A DNA stretch of 64,000 nucleotides from CBDFMR01 sp965249765 (GTDB lineage: Bacteria > Bacteroidota > Bacteroidia > Chitinophagales > Saprospiraceae): NCBI GenBank assembly GCA_965249765.1, contig CBDFMR010000003.1, forward strand, positions 1 through 64,000. The letters are read 5' to 3'. The position numbers were made by a program, and so were the translations under genes. This document shows positions 25,813 through 35,431 of this stretch, one piece after another. Position 1 is the stretch's first letter; every line of letters starts with the position of its first letter. The notes under the pieces were generated by a model. It was not told where the DNA came from. It did no database searches and saw only the letters and a list, made by a program, of their open reading frames with translations.

Positions 25813-27177
25813 ATGGATATAAACGAATTCTGGGAAAATTACACAAACAAAGACATCACAAAAATCTCTGATTTAGTTATCAATTTTTTTAGTCAAAAAT
25901 TACCTGACAATATTGAAGAAGAATATGATTTAGGTGAAGTTATTGCAGAATTTACAGGACACCACGAAACGGCAAAGAAATATGATAAGATCGAAGAATA
26001 TGGTATAGTAATTAAACACCAACAACCACAGCTCTACAAAAAAGAGGGCGACTATATCAATGAGGCACTTGTCAAATATTACTGTTTCAATAACGATAAG
26101 GACAAATTAAGAGTTCAAGTTTTTGATTTTTTAGATAGGGAGTATGACTATGACATCTTTTTACAAAGTTTTAGACAGCTTTTATATAATGGTTTTATTG
26201 ATATCACAAATCATATTATCAAACAAGAATATACAAATATCAAAGAATCTCCAAGACTAATTGAAGGTGCAGAATTTGAACTGGCGCTTGCCAAATATTA
26301 TATTGAATTAGAACTTTTTGTATCAAATCATTCAAATTCTAATACGGTAAATCTTTTGCCCCTCAGAGAAATTCTTAAAGAATATGATTTCAACTTTGAT
26401 GATCAATATTTTGAGCATATCGCAATAGGGCTAGCTCAATCTTCTAAAAAACAATGGCAAGAATTAATTAAAGAATTCCCTTCTGATAGATCTTATGTTA
26501 TGGCAGCTTTGGAAATTGGATTCCTCCAAAGTATGAAATCTAAAAACTGTTCTTTCCCAACCAGTGGAATGATTTGGTATAAATTATTCAGTTATTTTGA
26601 AGAGAGTAAAGCAAATCATTGGGCTAATTATTTTTCTTTCGAACCTCTTTCATTCAAAGAATTTATTAATAGTCAATCCAGTATATTTTCTGATAATATT
26701 ATTGATGAAGCTCTTATACTTTGGGGTAGCAGTTATATAAATGACTTCTTACTTCACAGCCAAATTATATCTGACATACAATACAATAATCACAAAGAAA
26801 TAATTGAACATTTCAAAAGTGATTTCAAAGAATTGAATGAACACTACTTATGGGAATATAACTTTGTTCATAAATGGGAGCCAGATTTAAGTTATACTTT
26901 AGAAAACTGGGAAAATGAAAAAAATGATTTTATCGCATCTTATGATCTAGAAATTAAACCAGGTGAATTAGATTCCCTTAAATTTGAAAAACTATTTGGA
27001 AAACCATTTCCCGATGAAAGCATTAATCCAAATATAAAATCAATAAATTCGACAAAAAAGATTGGACGAAACGAAAAAGTTAATGTAAAGTATAAGGATG
27101 GTTCTGTGAAAAATGGTATAAAGTATAAAAAAGTAATGCACGATCTTAATGATGGAGAATGTGAATTAATTGAATAA
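25813..27177 (+). CDS. Hypothetical 454-aa protein with degenerate SEC-C-like tail, copy 1
   Basis: Not recognised overall. Mostly alpha-helical and acidic, no signal peptide. Residues about 10-140 look like a helical repeat region (GEVIAEFTGHHETAKKYDKIEEY). The last 40 residues (KIGRNEKVNVKYKDG, then IKYKKV) resemble the SEC-C motif of SecA-like proteins, in which the zinc cysteines would follow IGRN; here these are replaced, so no zinc is expected. Its own cassette (with IS630 upstream) ends at attC 12. Apparently identical copy at 35432-36796. Confidence 0.55.
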   Translation: MDINEFWENYTNKDITKISDLVINFFSQKLPDNIEEEYDLGEVIAEFTGHHETAKKYDKIEEYGIVIKHQQPQLYKKEGDYINEALVKYYCFNNDKDKLRVQVFDFLDREYDYDIFLQSFRQLLYNGFIDITNHIIKQEYTNIKESPRLIEGAEFELALAKYYIELELFVSNHSNSNTVNLLPLREILKEYDFNFDDQYFEHIAIGLAQSSKKQWQELIKEFPSDRSYVMAALEIGFLQSMKSKNCSFPTSGMIWYKLFSYFEESKANHWANYFSFEPLSFKEFINSQSSIFSDNIIDEALILWGSSYINDFLLHSQIISDIQYNNHKEIIEHFKSDFKELNEHYLWEYNFVHKWEPDLSYTLENWENEKNDFIASYDLEIKPGELDSLKFEKLFGKPFPDESINPNIKSINSTKKIGRNEKVNVKYKDGSVKNGIKYKKVMHDLNDGECELIE

Positions 27178-27187
27178 TTTTACGGCA

Positions 27188-27252
27188 GCCAACAAAGTGC
27201 AGAACGTACATAGTCGCTAAACGCGCCTACGTCGTCTGCACAGAGCGTTAGC
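27188..27252 (+). other. attC-like site 12 (short type)
   Basis: Left core GCCAAC 27188-27193, right core GTTAGC 27247-27252; AAGTGCAGAACG/CGTCTGCACAGAGCG pair with bulges. GGCAGCCAAC mirrors GTTGGCTGCC at 24582 across the intervening IS630, showing the IS was inserted into a finished cassette. Confidence 0.8.
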
Positions 27253-27334
27253 TACAATTCCCCAGACTCCCCACGCCACGCTCAAAATTAGAACTAGAAA
27301 GTATATCAAATTTTCCACAAACAAAGTGTGAAGT

Positions 27335-27581
27335 AAATCAATCCTGCTAACGAAAGGCGTATCTTAGGGATGGCTCTATGTAAGGCCGTATTTTTAAGTG
27401 GTGCCAATTCATTAGAAAGCTCGAGCGCAATTCTGGTTGGAATGTAGAAGTCCTTGAGATCAATACACCTCAAGGACTGTTGTAAATTTCAATGGTGGCC
27501 TTAAAGGACCCCGATCAGTATAATCTACAAAAGCAAATATACATTCTCTTAGAGCCATTTTTTTAATCAAAAAATAGGAAG
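27335..27581 (+). ncRNA. Candidate IS110 bridge-RNA region
   Basis: Gene-free DNA immediately upstream of an IS110-type recombinase is where bridge RNA is encoded in this group. The stretch shows fold potential (GTCCTTGAGATC near 27451 against CTCAAGGACTG near 27468). The call is by position and local inverted repeats only; no RNA structure was computed. Confidence 0.35.
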
Positions 27582-28994
27582 ATGAAAAAGAGATCAAAGA
27601 AAAGTATTAAAATGGAAGTTGTCAATGCTAATGCTGCAGGTATTGATATAGGCAGTAAGAGTCATTTAGTAGCTATAGGACAAGGGATAGATCATGTAAG
27701 AGAATATGGAGTTTATTCTTCAGAATTAAAAGACCTTGTAAATTGGTTATTAGAAAATGAAGTAGATACAGTAGCAATGGAATCAACAGGAGATTACTGG
27801 CAGAATTTATTTACAGAACTAAGTAATGCAAAGATAAAAGTATACTTAGTAAATGGAAAATACACCAAAAATCCAAGCAGGAAGAAGACAGATGTGTTGG
27901 ATTGTCAGCACATCCAAAAGATGCATGCCTTAGGTTTATTGACAGCAAGTTTCTTACCAGATGAGCCAACAGAAAAATTGCGGACATATTGTAGACAGCG
28001 ATTAAATTTAATTGAAGGAAGAGCAACTATCAATAGGAAATTACAGAAGTATTTAAGATTGTTGAATCTAAGACTTGATATAGTTGTCAGAGACATATCT
28101 GGATTGACAGGCATGAAGATAATCCGTGCAATTATATCGGGTGAATCAGATCCAATGAAATTAGCGTCTTTACGACATTACAACTGTAAGAAAAGCGAAG
28201 AAGAAATTGCAAAGGCATTGGTTAGTAATGGGAGGTCTGATTATTTATATTGTTTGGAACAAGAAGTAAGGCTATTTGATTATTTGAGTGAAGATATAAC
28301 AAAAATTGACGAAGAGATATCTAAAGAAATTAGCAACTATATTGAATCAATGCCTGAGGTAGTTGATGATCTTCCCAGTGAGAAAAAATACAAGAGATTA
28401 AATAAGAACTCAATAAAGTCGATAGATTTGAATATAGCATCATACCAATATTTCGGTGGAGTTGACTTATTAGAAATACCTGGAGTAAGTTATTCGACAG
28501 TATTGACATTGATGAGTGAGATAGGTCCAAAAGGCTTAAGTGAATTTCCAAGTTCTAAACACTTTACAAGTTGGCTGAGATTAGCACCCAATAACAAGGT
28601 AAGTGGTGGCAGGGTAATGAGTTCAAAAGTACAAAAAGGCAGTAATCGACTAAAGGTTGCACTAAGAAATGCTGCTTTCTCTATTTCAAAATTGAAAGAT
28701 AGTCCACTCAATAAATTCTACATAAAGATAGCGTTCAAAAAAGGAGGAAGAAAAGCAATAACAGCAACAGCACGAAAGCTAGCTGTAATAATATGGAATA
28801 TGATAACCAAGAAAGTAGCATATCAAGCCAAAGAAAAGTACATATTTCTAGATCAGAAAAGGAAACAACTTGCAGAGCTAAGAAGGAAAATGATTAAATT
28901 GGGACTCGATCCCAATGCACTTGGCGTATTTACCAAACCAATATACGAACAAAGATGGCTACAAAAACAACTGGATAATCAAAACATTAGTTGA
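27582..28994 (+). CDS. IS110-family transposase (DEDD recombinase)
   Basis: 470 aa. The N-terminal DEDD/RuvC-like domain shows GIDIGSKSHLVAIG near 16-29, MESTGDYW near 66-73, YTKNPSRKKTDVLDCQ near 91-106. The C-terminal Tnp20 domain carries LLEIPGVSYSTVLTLMSEIG near 298-317 and the serine-bearing SWLRLAPNNKVSGG near 335-348. Full length for IS110. Likely active: no frameshift or stop. Confidence 0.93.
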   Translation: MKKRSKKSIKMEVVNANAAGIDIGSKSHLVAIGQGIDHVREYGVYSSELKDLVNWLLENEVDTVAMESTGDYWQNLFTELSNAKIKVYLVNGKYTKNPSRKKTDVLDCQHIQKMHALGLLTASFLPDEPTEKLRTYCRQRLNLIEGRATINRKLQKYLRLLNLRLDIVVRDISGLTGMKIIRAIISGESDPMKLASLRHYNCKKSEEEIAKALVSNGRSDYLYCLEQEVRLFDYLSEDITKIDEEISKEISNYIESMPEVVDDLPSEKKYKRLNKNSIKSIDLNIASYQYFGGVDLLEIPGVSYSTVLTLMSEIGPKGLSEFPSSKHFTSWLRLAPNNKVSGGRVMSSKVQKGSNRLKVALRNAAFSISKLKDSPLNKFYIKIAFKKGGRKAITATARKLAVIIWNMITKKVAYQAKEKYIFLDQKRKQLAELRRKMIKLGLDPNALGVFTKPIYEQRWLQKQLDNQNIS

Positions 28995-29024
28995 CGTTAG
29001 TCAGTATTTGAAAAAACAACCTAA

Positions 29025-30794
29025 ATGAAAAACATAATTATAGTACTTCTTACTTTATCCTTTTTGAATTGCTACTCACAGAGTGACCTAATTGACAAAA
29101 CTAAAATCAAAGAAGATTTAGCAGAAATCATAAGTGATATATCACATAATTATGTATATCTCGAAGAAAAAAATGTTGATTTAGATTGCATTAGAGAATA
29201 TTATGAGAAACAGGCAAGAAACTTAAAAACAGAAGAAGAAACTACCCTACTTTTCGAATATCTTTTAGATGAATTCTATGACAGTCATTTAATTTTAAAC
29301 ACGAATACAAACTCATCATTTCGCTTATTTTCACCATTATACGTAACTATACAGAAGGACAAACCAATCATTACAAATGTTTGGCAAACACAAATAGAAG
29401 GTTTAGAGAATAATATTATTGGAGCAGAGATTAAAAAAATTAATGGGATTGAATTTGATAAGGCAATCAATAAATTTCCAACGCACTGCAACGATAAGAA
29501 TTCTCTAATCGTTAAAGAATGGATTTCTAATAAAATATTGGCAGGTCGCTACAATGAACCAAGAGTTTTAACTTTAGAATTAATCAATAAGCAAGTTATT
29601 GAATTTGATTTAGATGAAATTAAATTCAAAAGTAACAAGGAACTACTAACAAGTAAAACAGAAAATGGAATAGGCATTTTAAGAATCAATAACTCTTTAG
29701 GAAATAATAATCTTATATCGGAATTTGATAAATCACTTAATGATTTAATGAATACCAAAGGTTTGATAATTGATTTGAGAAATACAGTAGATGGCGGAAA
29801 TTCTTATGTAGCTCGTGGAATTATAGGAAGATTTATTAGTGAGCAAAAACCCTATCAAAAACATTCGATAATTGAACAATATGGTAATAATCCAATAATT
29901 GAAAGAAGTTGGATTGAATATGCAAGTCCAAGAGGAAAACAGTATAAAAAGCCAGTAATTGTACTGGTAGGAAGGTGGACAGGAAGTATGGGCGAAGGAC
30001 TTGCAATTGGTTTTGATGGAATGGAAAGAGCAGAAACTGTAGGTACTGAAATGGAAAGATTAGCAGGGGAAATGAATGGGTTTTCATTTAAACACCTGGA
30101 TTATGGTTATCGACTTTCAACAGCTAAATTATATCACGTAAATGGAACACCGCGGGAAAAATATGTCCCAACAAATTATGTCAAGCAAATAATTCTTGAA
30201 AAAGATGAGATATTGGACAAAGGGATTCTTCTACTAACAAACTCAAAAAATCAGACAGATAGTATCCTAAAAAAAGAATTAGAACTCATTGGTACAGAAG
30301 ACCAAACCCTACGCCTTTTACTTCCACCAGTGACAGAAAAATTTGGTAGAGAATCAAGCGAATACAAATATATTTGGACACTCATTCATCGTCAAGATAC
30401 TATTTGTTTAAACAAGCTCATCAAAATATTAGATACACACGGTTGGGTTGGAAAAAGCAGAGTTGGAGATAATGCAAATCAAGCCATCTGGTTAATAATT
30501 CAGCATTCAGAACTTAATATACAAGAAAAATACCTGCCATTGTTGAAAGAGTCAGTAGCAAAGGACGAATCTGAGGGGTGGCATCTTGCTTTCCTTGAAG
30601 ACCGTATTTTAATGCGAAATAAGAAAAAACAACTTTATGGAACACAAGCTGTTTGGGACAAAACATTGAGGAAAAACAAAATTTATCCGATTCAGGATTT
30701 AAAAAATGTCAATCAAAGACGAAAGAAATTGGGTCTTGAATCTATTGAAAAATACGCTGAAAGCAATGGATATATTTTTAACCAAAATGAATAA
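29025..30794 (+). CDS. S41-family peptidase-like protein fused to a DUF6624-like domain
   Basis: 589 aa. An N-terminal signal of lipoprotein type (MKNIIIVLLTLSFLNCYSQ). Residues about 20-405 parallel the S41-like protein at 12844-14076 nearly residue for residue (GLIIDLRNTVDGGNS, GRWTGSMGEGLAIG). The extra C-terminal ~170 residues (TLIHRQDTICLNKL, GWVGKSRVGDNANQAIWLIIQHS, YGTQ) fit the DUF6624 family. One cassette, interrupted upstream by IS110, closing at attC 13. An exported processing enzyme is likely; substrate unknown. Confidence 0.75.
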   Translation: MKNIIIVLLTLSFLNCYSQSDLIDKTKIKEDLAEIISDISHNYVYLEEKNVDLDCIREYYEKQARNLKTEEETTLLFEYLLDEFYDSHLILNTNTNSSFRLFSPLYVTIQKDKPIITNVWQTQIEGLENNIIGAEIKKINGIEFDKAINKFPTHCNDKNSLIVKEWISNKILAGRYNEPRVLTLELINKQVIEFDLDEIKFKSNKELLTSKTENGIGILRINNSLGNNNLISEFDKSLNDLMNTKGLIIDLRNTVDGGNSYVARGIIGRFISEQKPYQKHSIIEQYGNNPIIERSWIEYASPRGKQYKKPVIVLVGRWTGSMGEGLAIGFDGMERAETVGTEMERLAGEMNGFSFKHLDYGYRLSTAKLYHVNGTPREKYVPTNYVKQIILEKDEILDKGILLLTNSKNQTDSILKKELELIGTEDQTLRLLLPPVTEKFGRESSEYKYIWTLIHRQDTICLNKLIKILDTHGWVGKSRVGDNANQAIWLIIQHSELNIQEKYLPLLKESVAKDESEGWHLAFLEDRILMRNKKKQLYGTQAVWDKTLRKNKIYPIQDLKNVNQRRKKLGLESIEKYAESNGYIFNQNE

Positions 30795-30801
30795 AACTGT
30801 A

Positions 30802-30928
30802 GCTAACAATGTATATAAAAAATAGCGAATTAAGTATTGAAACGAAAGTGTAAACATAAAATAAAGGTCAGTAATAGGCTGAAAAGTTAGTGCATAAATC
30901 CGCTACTTTTCATATACTTATCGTTAGC
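30802..30928 (+). other. attC-like site 13 (long type)
   Basis: Left core GCTAAC 30802-30807, right core GTTAGC 30923-30928. TAGCG near 30824 pairs with CGCTA at 30901. From the GTT at 30923 onward the sequence becomes identical to that after site 8 (17789), while the DNA to the left differs: the left border of the duplicated block is exactly a recombination point. Confidence 0.8.
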
Positions 30929-30942
30929 TACAACTACTAGAA

Positions 30943-32061
30943 ATGATTAAAAACGCTCTAATTTTATTAAGCCTTTTTCTAACAACGCCCATTCATGCTC
31001 AGATGAGTATTAATATTGGTGTTGATACCACCACCGAAAAATCTAAACCAATAATTAACTTTTTAAGTAAATACTTTTCTGATTTCAAAGAGGATAATGA
31101 AGTCAATTACCCTGAATTTTTTTCTGAAGAAGATATTAAAGGCTTAAAATACCCTGATAAAATAGCGTTTGGATTATTGGGAAATACGACAAATTATATG
31201 CTTGGCAGTCCTTACTTACTTTCTTTAGATGTAAAAAGCGATACTGTAAAGGCGAAAGTACTGTTTGCAATTATAGATTCATCGAAAAACTTACAAACCA
31301 ACTTTATTGCCAACTACTATATAAAATATACCAAACAACTATGTACATTTTTAATCACTCAAGACATTGAAACAAAGGACTGGCAAAATAAAACCATTAG
31401 AAACGTAACATTTCATTATCCCCCTTATTATGAATTCAATTCAAAAAAGGCTCAAATTTTAATTGATTCTATCGTATCATTAGAAAAAAACTGGAACTTA
31501 AAATCAATTAATATCGACTATTATTTTGCTAACACCAACAAAGAGATTCAAACTATTAAAGGATTTGATTTTAACTTTTATATGGCACGCTCGGAATACC
31601 CTCAAGGGTTGGCTTTACAAAAGGAGAAAACAGTTTATTGTTCAGGGTATGGAGAGAATTGTTTTCATGAGGTTGTCCATCTTTACCTTAACCCTCTTTA
31701 CCCAAGGACTCCACTAAAAGAGGGAATAGCGACCTTTTATGGCGGTTCTATGAATAAATCGTATCAAGATGACCTTGTTAGACTGCACAATTATATAAAA
31801 GAAAGACCTGAAATTGATATTGCTGACCATAACAAGTTTTATTATATGGATGAGCAAACCATTCCGAAATATGTGATACAAGCATTTATTTGCCACCTTG
31901 TGTATGAGAATAAAGGAATTGAAGGATTAAAAAAATTACTTAAAATAGAATCTCTAGAAGACGTATACAAGGAAGAATTTGGTGTTGCCCCCGCCAACCA
32001 GAACAAATTCCTGAGGGAACAAATAAATAAGTATGTAGCTAACAAAACCTATAAGCAATAG
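30943..32061 (+). CDS. Secreted putative zinc metallopeptidase (HExxH), copy 2
   Basis: Same predicted 372-aa protein as 17809-18927: signal peptide, HEVVH motif, and a C-terminus that runs into the following attC site. No difference was seen in the protein or the flanking bases from the cassette core onward, so the duplication is recent. Two expressed copies are possible, though both depend on transcription reaching them through the array. Confidence 0.65.
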   Translation: MIKNALILLSLFLTTPIHAQMSINIGVDTTTEKSKPIINFLSKYFSDFKEDNEVNYPEFFSEEDIKGLKYPDKIAFGLLGNTTNYMLGSPYLLSLDVKSDTVKAKVLFAIIDSSKNLQTNFIANYYIKYTKQLCTFLITQDIETKDWQNKTIRNVTFHYPPYYEFNSKKAQILIDSIVSLEKNWNLKSINIDYYFANTNKEIQTIKGFDFNFYMARSEYPQGLALQKEKTVYCSGYGENCFHEVVHLYLNPLYPRTPLKEGIATFYGGSMNKSYQDDLVRLHNYIKERPEIDIADHNKFYYMDEQTIPKYVIQAFICHLVYENKGIEGLKKLLKIESLEDVYKEEFGVAPANQNKFLREQINKYVANKTYKQ

Positions 32062-32101
32062 CGTCTTACATGACGCTACTGCTTATAGCCAAACCGTTGT
32101 A
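32038..32101 (+). other. attC-like site 14 (copy of site 9)
   Basis: Left core GCTAAC 32038-32043, right core GTTGTA 32096-32101. Same sequence and same overlap with the preceding gene's stop as site 9, at an offset of 13,134 bases. Confidence 0.8.
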
Positions 32102-32124
32102 GTCAATTACAAAAAACAAAAAAA

Positions 32125-34119
32125 ATGAAAAATATCCTTATCATAAGCTTCATTACTTTTTCATTCACAATCAATCTTTATAGTCAAGGACCTATACTTA
32201 TTGTTGGGATTGATACCGAATATGGCAAAAGACCTGGAAATACATCTCATGGTTCAATATCAACATGGGCTAATATTTTTCAAACTGGAATATTAACTAA
32301 TGTTACTAATGGTCAGAATCGTATACTGGTTATTGGAGGTCGAAAAAACAATGGAGATATTAAAGATTTTTGGACTAAAATAGGTAGTAACCTCGGAATA
32401 CCTGTTGATTTTAAACATGAAAAAAAAATTCTCTTTTGGACGAATACAAACGAAATTAGAGATGTCAATTTCACTAACTATAGTTTGATTGCTGTAGCAA
32501 ACTCTCATGACGGAGGAGGAAAACTAACTCAGCGAGAACTTAATGAACTTAATAAAAGGCAAGATGATTTTGCCGACTATATATGTAATGGAGGTGGATT
32601 ATTTGCCTCATCTTGTACATTGAATAACCCTCATGATTATATTGCTAAGGTTGGCAATATAACAGTTACTCATCAAAGTTATGGTGATGTTACTCCAACA
32701 GTAAATGGTACTGCCATAGGAATAACAAATACAAACCTTGATACAGGACCTTGGCATGTTAGATTTAATTCATTTCCAAGTTTCATGAGTGTACTTGCGA
32801 ATGTAACAGGAACTAATAACATTGCTGCAATTGGCGGAATTCAATCTGGAGGAGATGCAATTGCTGACTTTAGTTTACCAAAGGAAACATTTTGCATTTA
32901 CGAAGACATTGTTGCTGACCCTACAATTTCCCAAAATACAGGCGACCATTTTTGGTCAATCCAAGAATCTGATGCTAATTGGAACAGATTTGGAACAGAA
33001 ATAACCCAATGGTTTACAGGCTCTCCTACAATAAGAAACTTGACAAATTTTGCTAATTCAAAAAATTTTAATTTCAAATGTAACACGTATTATAGAATTA
33101 AACTGGCAGTTAATGGTTTGTGTACAGAATGGAATGAAAAAACCAAATTAGTAAAATTTAGTTGCCCAAATGCCAACGCAGGAGTAGACTTATGTTGTTC
33201 AAACTTGACTGGTTTCCCAACATTGGGAACAAATTATTCTAATAATAATTTTAGCTTTGAATGGTTTCCAAAATATGGGCTTACCTTCCCTTACCAATCA
33301 AAAACTTTTTTGGACTGCGACAATGATGATTTGAATGAATTTGATTGCTTTGAATACACTTTAAAAGTTACTGATGAAAATGGATGTATAGCAGAAGATA
33401 AAGCTACTGTTTATTTTGATAGTCCAAAGTTTAATATCATTCAAGAACAAGGTTGCTGTAAGAACAATCTTTCGATTCAAGATGACGGTTGTTTTAGTAA
33501 TATTTTATGGTCTACTGGAGAGAAAAGTAAATCTATTTCTGTTTCACAGTCGGGAGCTTATTCAGTTACCGTCAGTAATGCATGTGGACAGACATCTAAA
33601 AGTATTACAGTACCAACAACAAATATAATAACTGGTTTTTTTAATACCATTGCGTATAATTCAAAATTCTACCCTCCATCTGGAGGAGCAGGATATAGTG
33701 ATAAACTCTATATTAAGGATGTTATGAGTGGTAATGGTGCTGCTAATGTTCCGAATTCATATAATGCAACTGAATATAAACTTGAAATATTTAACCGTTG
33801 GGGCAATTTATTCCGTACCATAACAGGTTCATCATGCAATGGTTTTGATAATTGGGCAGTCAACTGGGACGGTAAAGACCAAAATGGAAATATTGTGCAA
33901 ATTGGTGAATATAACTGGAAGTTGTATTTTAAAAACTGTCAGTATAAAAATTGGACTTTTCCTAAAGAAAGAAGATTTAAACAGAGAGAATGTTTAGATT
34001 GTGGAGGTTGGCCTGGGAATGGATGTGGCTTCTGGAATAGATGTAAAGAATGGAATGTACCTGCGGGGACTACTGAAGATGTTATCATTACGGAAGGGAG
34101 TGTTACAGTAGTTAGATAA
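32125..34119 (+). CDS. Secreted protein with CHU_C-like C-terminal region, copy 2
   Basis: Same predicted 664-aa protein as 18991-20985, with signal peptide, cysteine-rich middle and a CHU_C-like segment near 550-620. In this copy the cassette is followed directly by the IS630/454-aa cassette, without the R-M cassette that follows copy 1. Confidence 0.7.
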   Translation: MKNILIISFITFSFTINLYSQGPILIVGIDTEYGKRPGNTSHGSISTWANIFQTGILTNVTNGQNRILVIGGRKNNGDIKDFWTKIGSNLGIPVDFKHEKKILFWTNTNEIRDVNFTNYSLIAVANSHDGGGKLTQRELNELNKRQDDFADYICNGGGLFASSCTLNNPHDYIAKVGNITVTHQSYGDVTPTVNGTAIGITNTNLDTGPWHVRFNSFPSFMSVLANVTGTNNIAAIGGIQSGGDAIADFSLPKETFCIYEDIVADPTISQNTGDHFWSIQESDANWNRFGTEITQWFTGSPTIRNLTNFANSKNFNFKCNTYYRIKLAVNGLCTEWNEKTKLVKFSCPNANAGVDLCCSNLTGFPTLGTNYSNNNFSFEWFPKYGLTFPYQSKTFLDCDNDDLNEFDCFEYTLKVTDENGCIAEDKATVYFDSPKFNIIQEQGCCKNNLSIQDDGCFSNILWSTGEKSKSISVSQSGAYSVTVSNACGQTSKSITVPTTNIITGFFNTIAYNSKFYPPSGGAGYSDKLYIKDVMSGNGAANVPNSYNATEYKLEIFNRWGNLFRTITGSSCNGFDNWAVNWDGKDQNGNIVQIGEYNWKLYFKNCQYKNWTFPKERRFKQRECLDCGGWPGNGCGFWNRCKEWNVPAGTTEDVIITEGSVTVVR

Positions 34120-34140
34120 AAACGAATAAGAAAAACTGAC

Positions 34141-34206
34141 TACAACATTGTATATGACGGTCATGCCCAGCAAAAGCTGGTCACGCCGCATATACTAACC
34201 GTTGGC
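34141..34206 (+). other. attC-like site 15 (hybrid of sites 10 and 11)
   Basis: Left core TACAAC 34141-34146 and stem are those of site 10. The right core GTTGGC 34201-34206 is that of site 11. The switch falls at the G/TT cleavage point, as expected when the cassette between them is excised or inserted by an integron integrase. Confidence 0.85.
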
Positions 34207-34262
34207 TGCCATCAAACAAATCCAACATAAAAAACTGATTAACAATAACTTACAAAACACTA

Positions 34263-35335
34263 GATCGTCAGTCAAAAAAGAGGTAAGAAAATTGCATTGA
34301 ATAAAAATGAACCAAATTTTCGGAATAGTTTTGACAAAAAAAGAAAGAAACACGATAATATTTTCCCGCTATAAGGAAGGTTATAGTCAGGAGGAAATAG
34401 GAAAATTTTATAAATTATCTCAAAGCCAAGTGAGTAAGATAGTGCTTAATAAAGAAAGAGGAATAATTGGGCCTATAGAAGAAACTCGAGGGTCAAAGTC
34501 CCGTCTAAGTGAATCGGATTTGAAGAAGTTAGAAGAATTATTAAAAAAACCAGCTAAGGATGAACAAGACTTTGTCTATTGGAACAAATGGCGGGTTAAA
34601 GATCTTATCAAACAAAGGTTTGATGTTGATTATCATGAGAATTATATATGGAAGTTGATGGAAAAAATTGGTTTTACCAGCCAGCGCCCACAAAAGAAAG
34701 ATTATCGGCAAGATGTACAAAGGGTGGAGAAATTTAAAAAAGAAGGAGTGTCTGCTTTAAAAAAAGTCAAATGAAGAAAACCGCCTGCTGGCCTTTCAAG
34801 ATGAATCGGCAGTACGTTTACTTCCGTGTATTTCAAGAACTTATTCACCAAAAGGATGTACACCACTAATTAAATGTGATTCCAAAAACAAACCTTATGT
34901 AAGTATTAGTGGAGTGATCACTCCTGAAGGTAAATCCTATTTTGAAGTAAGAGAACAAGAAGGATTCAAACAAAAAGGAATGACAAGATTCTTAGATAAT
35001 ACAACAAAAGCGTTGCGCAAGAATCTCTTATTGATTTGGGATAATGCGCCCAGTCATAAATCGGAAACAGTAAAGGAATATTTATCTAAACAAGATGAAC
35101 AAAACCCTAAAATATGGATGGCTAATATTCCTCCCTATAGTCCAGAATTAAATCCGATAGAACAACTTTGGGCTTATTTGAAAAAGAAATTAACCAATCA
35201 ATTTTTCAAAACTACCAGAGCATTAAAAATTGCGGTAATAAAGGAGCTTGATAAAATTAGAAAAGATAAGAAACTAATTAAAAGTTTCTTCAAGCATGAA
35301 GAACTAAAGTGTTACCACTTTTTTAACTGACGATC
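34263..35335 (+). mobile_element. IS630-family insertion sequence, copy 2
   Basis: Same ends, TA flanks and cassette position as 24644-25716 (offset 9,619). It was copied with its cassette rather than transposed, because the surrounding DNA is also shared. Confidence 0.9.
34307..35330 (+). CDS. IS630-family transposase in two frames, copy 2
   Basis: Frame 1 ends at 34774 after the A7 run; the catalytic half follows in the +1 frame to 35330. It is the same as copy 1, with the same frame change, so the shared shift is not evidence of conservation by itself. Confidence 0.85.
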
Positions 35336-35431
35336 TAACTATCTTTCCTATGTAAATATCATAAATCAATAAAACTCAAAAAAGATGATATTTTCGTATT
35401 TTTAAGCTTCAATCTAACAATAATCAGCAAA

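Larger units (their letters stand above)
27330..29000 (+). mobile_element. IS110-family insertion sequence (ends approximate)
   Basis: A DEDD transposase gene with about 250 bases of non-coding DNA before it and very little after it, as in the IS110 subgroup. No terminal inverted repeats, as expected for IS110. The element lies between attC 12 and the S41/DUF6624 gene within one cassette, whose two core halves still match (GTTAGCTACA at 27247; TGTAGCTAAC at 30798-30807). Exact ends cannot be set without an empty site. Confidence 0.7.
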
